Shown here: positions 14,472 through 17,075 of the stretch, in pieces
How the letters are laid out: every line of letters starts with the position of its first letter
Numbering within the stretch: the first letter of the stretch is position 1
NCBI GenBank assembly: GCA_945878355.1
Contig: CAMCTC010000098.1
Span: forward strand, 1 to 17,075
Source of the DNA: Bordetella parapertussis
Lineage (GTDB): Bacteria > Pseudomonadota > Gammaproteobacteria > Burkholderiales > Burkholderiaceae_C
Direction of reading: 5' to 3'
Length of the DNA stretch: 17,075 nt
Program-made: the position numbers and the translations under genes
Notes under the pieces: model-generated
The model's database searches: none
Told to the model about the DNA's origin: nothing
Seen by the model: the letters and a program-made list of their open reading frames with translations, nothing else

Positions 14472-15673
14472 CTGCGGCCTGAGCGCGCGCCGGCGGCCAA
14501 CCACCGCCACAGGTCGGCGGCGATACGGTGCGCGGCCTGGCCGTCCCACAACTCAGGCATGCGGCCACGCTTGCCGGCACCGCGCAGGATGTCGGCAACC
14601 GCAGTCCGAATCGCCTGGCCATCGCGACCGACTAAGGTGTTGCTGCCCTGGTCAGCGGTGATTGGGCGTTCGGTATTCTCGCGCAGCGTCAGGCACGGCA
14701 CACCCAGCGCAGTGGTCTCTTCTTGAAGCCCTCCAGAGTCGGTCAGCACCAGCGTCGCGTCTCGCATCAGCCCGAGCATCTCCAGGTAGCCCTGCGGCGG
14801 CAGCAACAAAATCCTGCGCGCATCGATGCGGCCCATCAAACCGAAGCGCTCGATGTTGTGGCGCGTACGCGGGTGCAGCGCAAACACCAAAGGCAAGCTG
14901 TGCGCGACCTCGCTCAGAATCCCGAGCAGGCGCCGCAGCGTATCCGCATCGTCGACATTGGACGGTCGGTGCATGGTGATCAGTCCGTAACCCTTTTCAT
15001 GCACGATCAGTCTCGGATCGATGCCGTGCGCGCGCAGGGTCTGATCGATAGGCTTGGCCTGAGAGCGGTTGGCCTGCAGCGAGTCGATCATCACGTTGCC
15101 GGCAAAGCAGACCCGCTCGGCAGCCACGCCTTCGCGCAACAGATTCTCCAAGGCGCTGCGCTCAGTGGTGTAGAGCCTGTCGGCCACCTGGTCGGTCAGG
15201 ACGCGGTTGATCTCCTCGGGCATCTTTCGGTCATGGCTTCGCAGCCCAGCCTCGACATGGACCACCGGCACATTCTTCTTCACCGCCACCAGCGTGCAGG
15301 CCAGCGTGGAGTTGACGTCACCGACCACCAGCACGCAGGCTGGCTTGTGCTCATCGAGCGCGGGCTCGAAGCGACGCATCACCTCAGCGGTCTGCACCGC
15401 ATGACTGCCCGACCCGACCTCCAGGTTCAAGTCGGGCAGAGGAAGTCCCAGGTCCTGGAACAGCTGTTGACTCATGCCTTGGTCGTAGTGCTGCCCTGTG
15501 TGCACCAGCATCGCAGGCAGCGGCGGCTGATGTGCTGCCAGTGCCCTGAGTATGGGCGCCATCTTCATGAAGTTGGGCCTGGCGCCGACCACGCACATCA
15601 CTGGCGCCTGACGTTGTGGGTCCTGATCCAGTGTCAACAATCTCTCTCCCCCGTTGCGATCATCGCTGCTCAC
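14468..15673 (-). CDS. wecB: UDP-N-acetylglucosamine 2-epimerase (non-hydrolysing)
   Basis: A 401-aa WecB-type enzyme of GT-B fold, interconverting UDP-GlcNAc and UDP-ManNAc in the cytoplasm. VVGARPNFMKMAPILRAL (28-45) opens the fold. VHTGQHYDQGMS (57-68), VVGDVNSTLA (116-125), HVEAGLRSHDRKMPEEINR (139-157), TMHRPSNVDD (233-242), HPRTRHN (267-273) and TDSGGLQEE (311-319) are the substrate-binding and catalytic blocks. The frame begins at GTG 15673, overlapping the ATPase stop by 4 nt (GTGA). About 24 residues precede the homology. A GGGGGAG stretch inside that leader lies 6 nt before an in-frame TTG at 15637, so a start 12 codons later is an alternative. It supplies ManNAc units, or a precursor of ManNAc-uronate, for the EPS. 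Confidence 0.95.
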   Translation of the reverse strand: MSSDDRNGGERLLTLDQDPQRQAPVMCVVGARPNFMKMAPILRALAAHQPPLPAMLVHTGQHYDQGMSQQLFQDLGLPLPDLNLEVGSGSHAVQTAEVMRRFEPALDEHKPACVLVVGDVNSTLACTLVAVKKNVPVVHVEAGLRSHDRKMPEEINRVLTDQVADRLYTTERSALENLLREGVAAERVCFAGNVMIDSLQANRSQAKPIDQTLRAHGIDPRLIVHEKGYGLITMHRPSNVDDADTLRRLLGILSEVAHSLPLVFALHPRTRHNIERFGLMGRIDARRILLLPPQGYLEMLGLMRDATLVLTDSGGLQEETTALGVPCLTLRENTERPITADQGSNTLVGRDGQAIRTAVADILRGAGKRGRMPELWDGQAAHRIAADLWRWLAAGARSGRR

Positions 15674-16779
15674 TTCAATCCCTCGTCAATGGGTTTTTTC
15701 ACCGCGTTCACCAGTTGTTGGACCATGGCCAGCAATTGCAGATTGGACCGCTCCAGTCTCAGCATTCCACGCTCGAGTCGCTGGACCTGCTCACCACGTT
15801 GCTCGAAGGCCAGCCGACCGACCTGGCCCGATAGCTTGTCAGCGGCGGCCGGATCGATCTGCAGCTTGTTCAAATCGACATCAAGCGCCGTGCTGGTGTT
15901 GACGGGATCAACGGCTGACCTGCTGCCCGACAGGCCCTCTGCGCCAGCCGGCCGACGCGCGGATACGTTGGACTCTTGCGCGAACTCATTCACCACCTCC
16001 TGGACATCACTGCATTGCAGATGTGTCTTGCCCGCCAGGTAGCCCGCCAACAGCAATCGATCGCAGACCGAGTTGACGCGTCGCGGAATACCGCCGCTGG
16101 CTTTGAAGATCAGGTCTAAGGCCTCGGGATCGAAGCTGGGTTGTCCGGTCGAGCCGACACACTTGAGCCTGTGCTCGATGTATTGCTGAGTCTCATCTCG
16201 ATCCAGTGGGCCGATATGGCAGGTAGCGGCCACGCGCTGGCGGAACTGCTCCATCTCTGGTCGCTGCAAGATCTCGCGGAATTCTGGTTGACCAACGAGG
16301 AAACTCTGCATCAACGCCTGGTTGCCGTACTGGAAGTTCGACAGCATGCGAAGTTCTTCAACTGCGCGAAGCGTCAGGTTTTGCGCTTCATCGACGATCA
16401 GCAGGCAGCGCTTGCCCTTGGTCGTCTGGCTGACCAGAAACGCCTCCAACGTGACCAGCAACTCGGACTTCGGCACATCCTTGACCTTGAAGCCAAATGA
16501 GGCCCCGACCATTCGCAAGGTGTCCTCGGCGCCAAGCTGTGTGGTCACCAGATGGCCTATCACGACGTTGCTGCCGTGCAGGCCGTCGATCAAGGCCCTC
16601 AACAGCGTTGTCTTGCCGGCGCCAATCTCACCGGTGATCACGATGAATCCCTCGTTGCGCGAAACCCCATAGTCGAGGTAGGCCTTGGCGCGCCGGTGCT
16701 GCTTGCTGCCGAAGTAGAAGCTCGGATCCGGATTGAGTTGGAAGGGCTTGTTGTTGAGCCCGAAGAACGATTCGTACAT
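15670..16779 (-). CDS. XrtA/PEP-CTERM system-associated ATPase (ExeA-like AAA)
   Basis: A 369-aa AAA ATPase of the ExeA/GspA-like group found in XrtA loci (TIGR03015-like). MYESFFGLNNKPFQLNPDP (1-19) is the family N-terminus. Walker A is GEIGAGKTT (50-58) and Walker B is CLLIVDEAQNL (125-135). LSNFQYGNQALMQSFLVGQPEF (147-168) holds the sensor region, and GGIPRRVNSVCDRLLLAG follows in the lid. The ATPase core ends near residue 270. The remaining roughly 100 residues form a proline/serine-rich linker, then a charged heptad-like helix (about 316-360) that could form a coiled coil. The role is probably energising or organising envelope export or assembly together with the neighbouring outer-membrane protein; this is unproven. 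The start is ATG 16779, 3 nt after the preceding stop, without a clear Shine-Dalgarno, so coupling is likely. Confidence 0.94.
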   Translation of the reverse strand: MYESFFGLNNKPFQLNPDPSFYFGSKQHRRAKAYLDYGVSRNEGFIVITGEIGAGKTTLLRALIDGLHGSNVVIGHLVTTQLGAEDTLRMVGASFGFKVKDVPKSELLVTLEAFLVSQTTKGKRCLLIVDEAQNLTLRAVEELRMLSNFQYGNQALMQSFLVGQPEFREILQRPEMEQFRQRVAATCHIGPLDRDETQQYIEHRLKCVGSTGQPSFDPEALDLIFKASGGIPRRVNSVCDRLLLAGYLAGKTHLQCSDVQEVVNEFAQESNVSARRPAGAEGLSGSRSAVDPVNTSTALDVDLNKLQIDPAAADKLSGQVGRLAFEQRGEQVQRLERGMLRLERSNLQLLAMVQQLVNAVKKPIDEGLK

Positions 16780-16782
16780 GGC

Positions 16783-17075
16783 TCAGAACCGGACGTTGAC
16801 GCTGGCGAAGACAGCGTTTTCATCAAACGGCGCTCCGGCGCTTTCGTAGAGACCGCGACGAAAACCCAGCACCAAGCTGCTCGCGGCGGTTGGTTGCAGG
16901 CTGTACTGCAGGCTGGCTTGGCGTTGCCGGTTGAACTGACTCGCGCTTGTTCCCCGGCCCTGGCTGCCACTGAGCACCAGGTTGATCGACGACGTGGGCG
17001 TCAAGCGGTGTGACAAGTCCAGCGAAACGCCGATCAAGCGAAGCTTGCCGGCCATCGCCAGGTCATCGACGGCAC
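16783..17075 (-). CDS. PEP-CTERM/XrtA system-associated outer-membrane beta-barrel protein, C-terminal end (runs off right edge)
   Basis: Only the last 97 codons are in the window; the frame is open to the right edge, so the start lies outside. Alternating polar and hydrophobic residues form beta-strand pairs (for example LIGVSLDLSHRL, SINLVLSGSQGRG, QASLQYSLQ, SSLVLGFRRGLYES), and the chain ends in VFASVNVRF with a terminal phenylalanine, the usual signal for outer-membrane barrel insertion. With the ATPase 3 nt downstream this fits the TIGR03016-type protein of XrtA loci. The function is unknown; an EPS export or outer-membrane assembly role is plausible. An internal ATG at 17055 is not taken as the start because the frame continues upstream with barrel-like sequence. 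Confidence 0.85.
   Translation of the reverse strand, partial: AVDDLAMAGKLRLIGVSLDLSHRLTPTSSINLVLSGSQGRGTSASQFNRQRQASLQYSLQPTAASSLVLGFRRGLYESAGAPFDENAVFASVNVRF

Noticed and set aside
14472..14549. N-terminal extension of the deacetylase to an upstream start at 14549
   Set aside because: The extra 26 residues are arginine-rich antiphase wecB sequence. The ATGA overlap at 14471 gives the expected N-terminus before LTIDVEDYF.
14723..16042. Long plus-strand open frame (439 codons) opposite wecB and the ATPase
   Set aside because: It is the antisense shadow of two well-supported genes. The translation is rich in His, Gln and Arg with no recognisable domain, as expected for the reverse of G+C-biased codons.
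1..17075. CRISPR arrays, tRNA/rRNA genes, insertion sequences or transposases
   Set aside because: On reading both strands no regularly spaced repeats, RNA-gene landmarks, transposase-like proteins or terminal inverted repeats were recognised.

Overview
The window is one strand-biased block of an exopolysaccharide (EPS) locus of the exosortase A (XrtA/EpsH, PEP-CTERM) type. Every credible gene lies on the minus strand, so the locus is read from right to left. The high G+C content, the gene set and the gene order (outer-membrane protein, ATPase, epimerase, deacetylase, FemAB-like protein, glycosyltransferase, XrtA, glycosyltransferase, amidotransferase, glycosyltransferase, O-ligase) suggest a betaproteobacterium, most likely Burkholderiales. 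The taxonomy is an inference from memory of such clusters, not from a search.

Layout in transcription order. 17075-16783: C-terminal end of a beta-barrel protein associated with the PEP-CTERM system. 16779-15670: ExeA-like AAA ATPase. 15673-14468: UDP-GlcNAc 2-epimerase WecB. 14471-13566: XrtA-type polysaccharide deacetylase. 13562-12525: FemAB-like acyl/aminoacyl transferase. 12514-11252: glycosyltransferase (TIGR03087-like). 11270-9702: exosortase A with a fused EpsI domain. 9649-8369: TviB-type nucleotide-sugar dehydrogenase. 8309-7131: glycosyltransferase (TIGR03088-like). 7125-5164: asparagine-synthase-like amidotransferase. 5164-3953: glycosyltransferase (TIGR04063-like). 3956-2823: further family-4 glycosyltransferase. 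2826-2485: C-terminal remnant of another glycosyltransferase. 2492-2262: small ORF with a strong Shine-Dalgarno. 2269-959: Wzy-like O-glycosylation ligase of the XrtA system. 947/962-720: small membrane-like ORF. 704-1: start of a phenylacetate-CoA-ligase/CapK-like adenylating enzyme that runs off the left edge.

Most junctions are overlaps or gaps of 10 nt or less, and stop/start fusions of the NTGA or TGATG type recur. This points to one long, translationally coupled operon. The clear exceptions are the 52-nt and 59-nt gaps flanking the TviB-type dehydrogenase, and the stretch from 2826 to 705, which holds a truncated gene and two unrecognised small ORFs.

How the genes fit together (inference from families): WecB and TviB supply N-acetylated amino-sugar and uronic-acid nucleotides. 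Four intact glycosyltransferases build the repeat unit. The deacetylase, FemAB-like protein, amidotransferase and possibly the CapK-like enzyme decorate it. The O-ligase polymerises or transfers it. The beta-barrel and ATPase belong to the envelope machinery, and XrtA processes PEP-CTERM proteins. No PEP-CTERM substrate, priming transferase, flippase, RNA gene, mobile element or CRISPR array was seen in the window.
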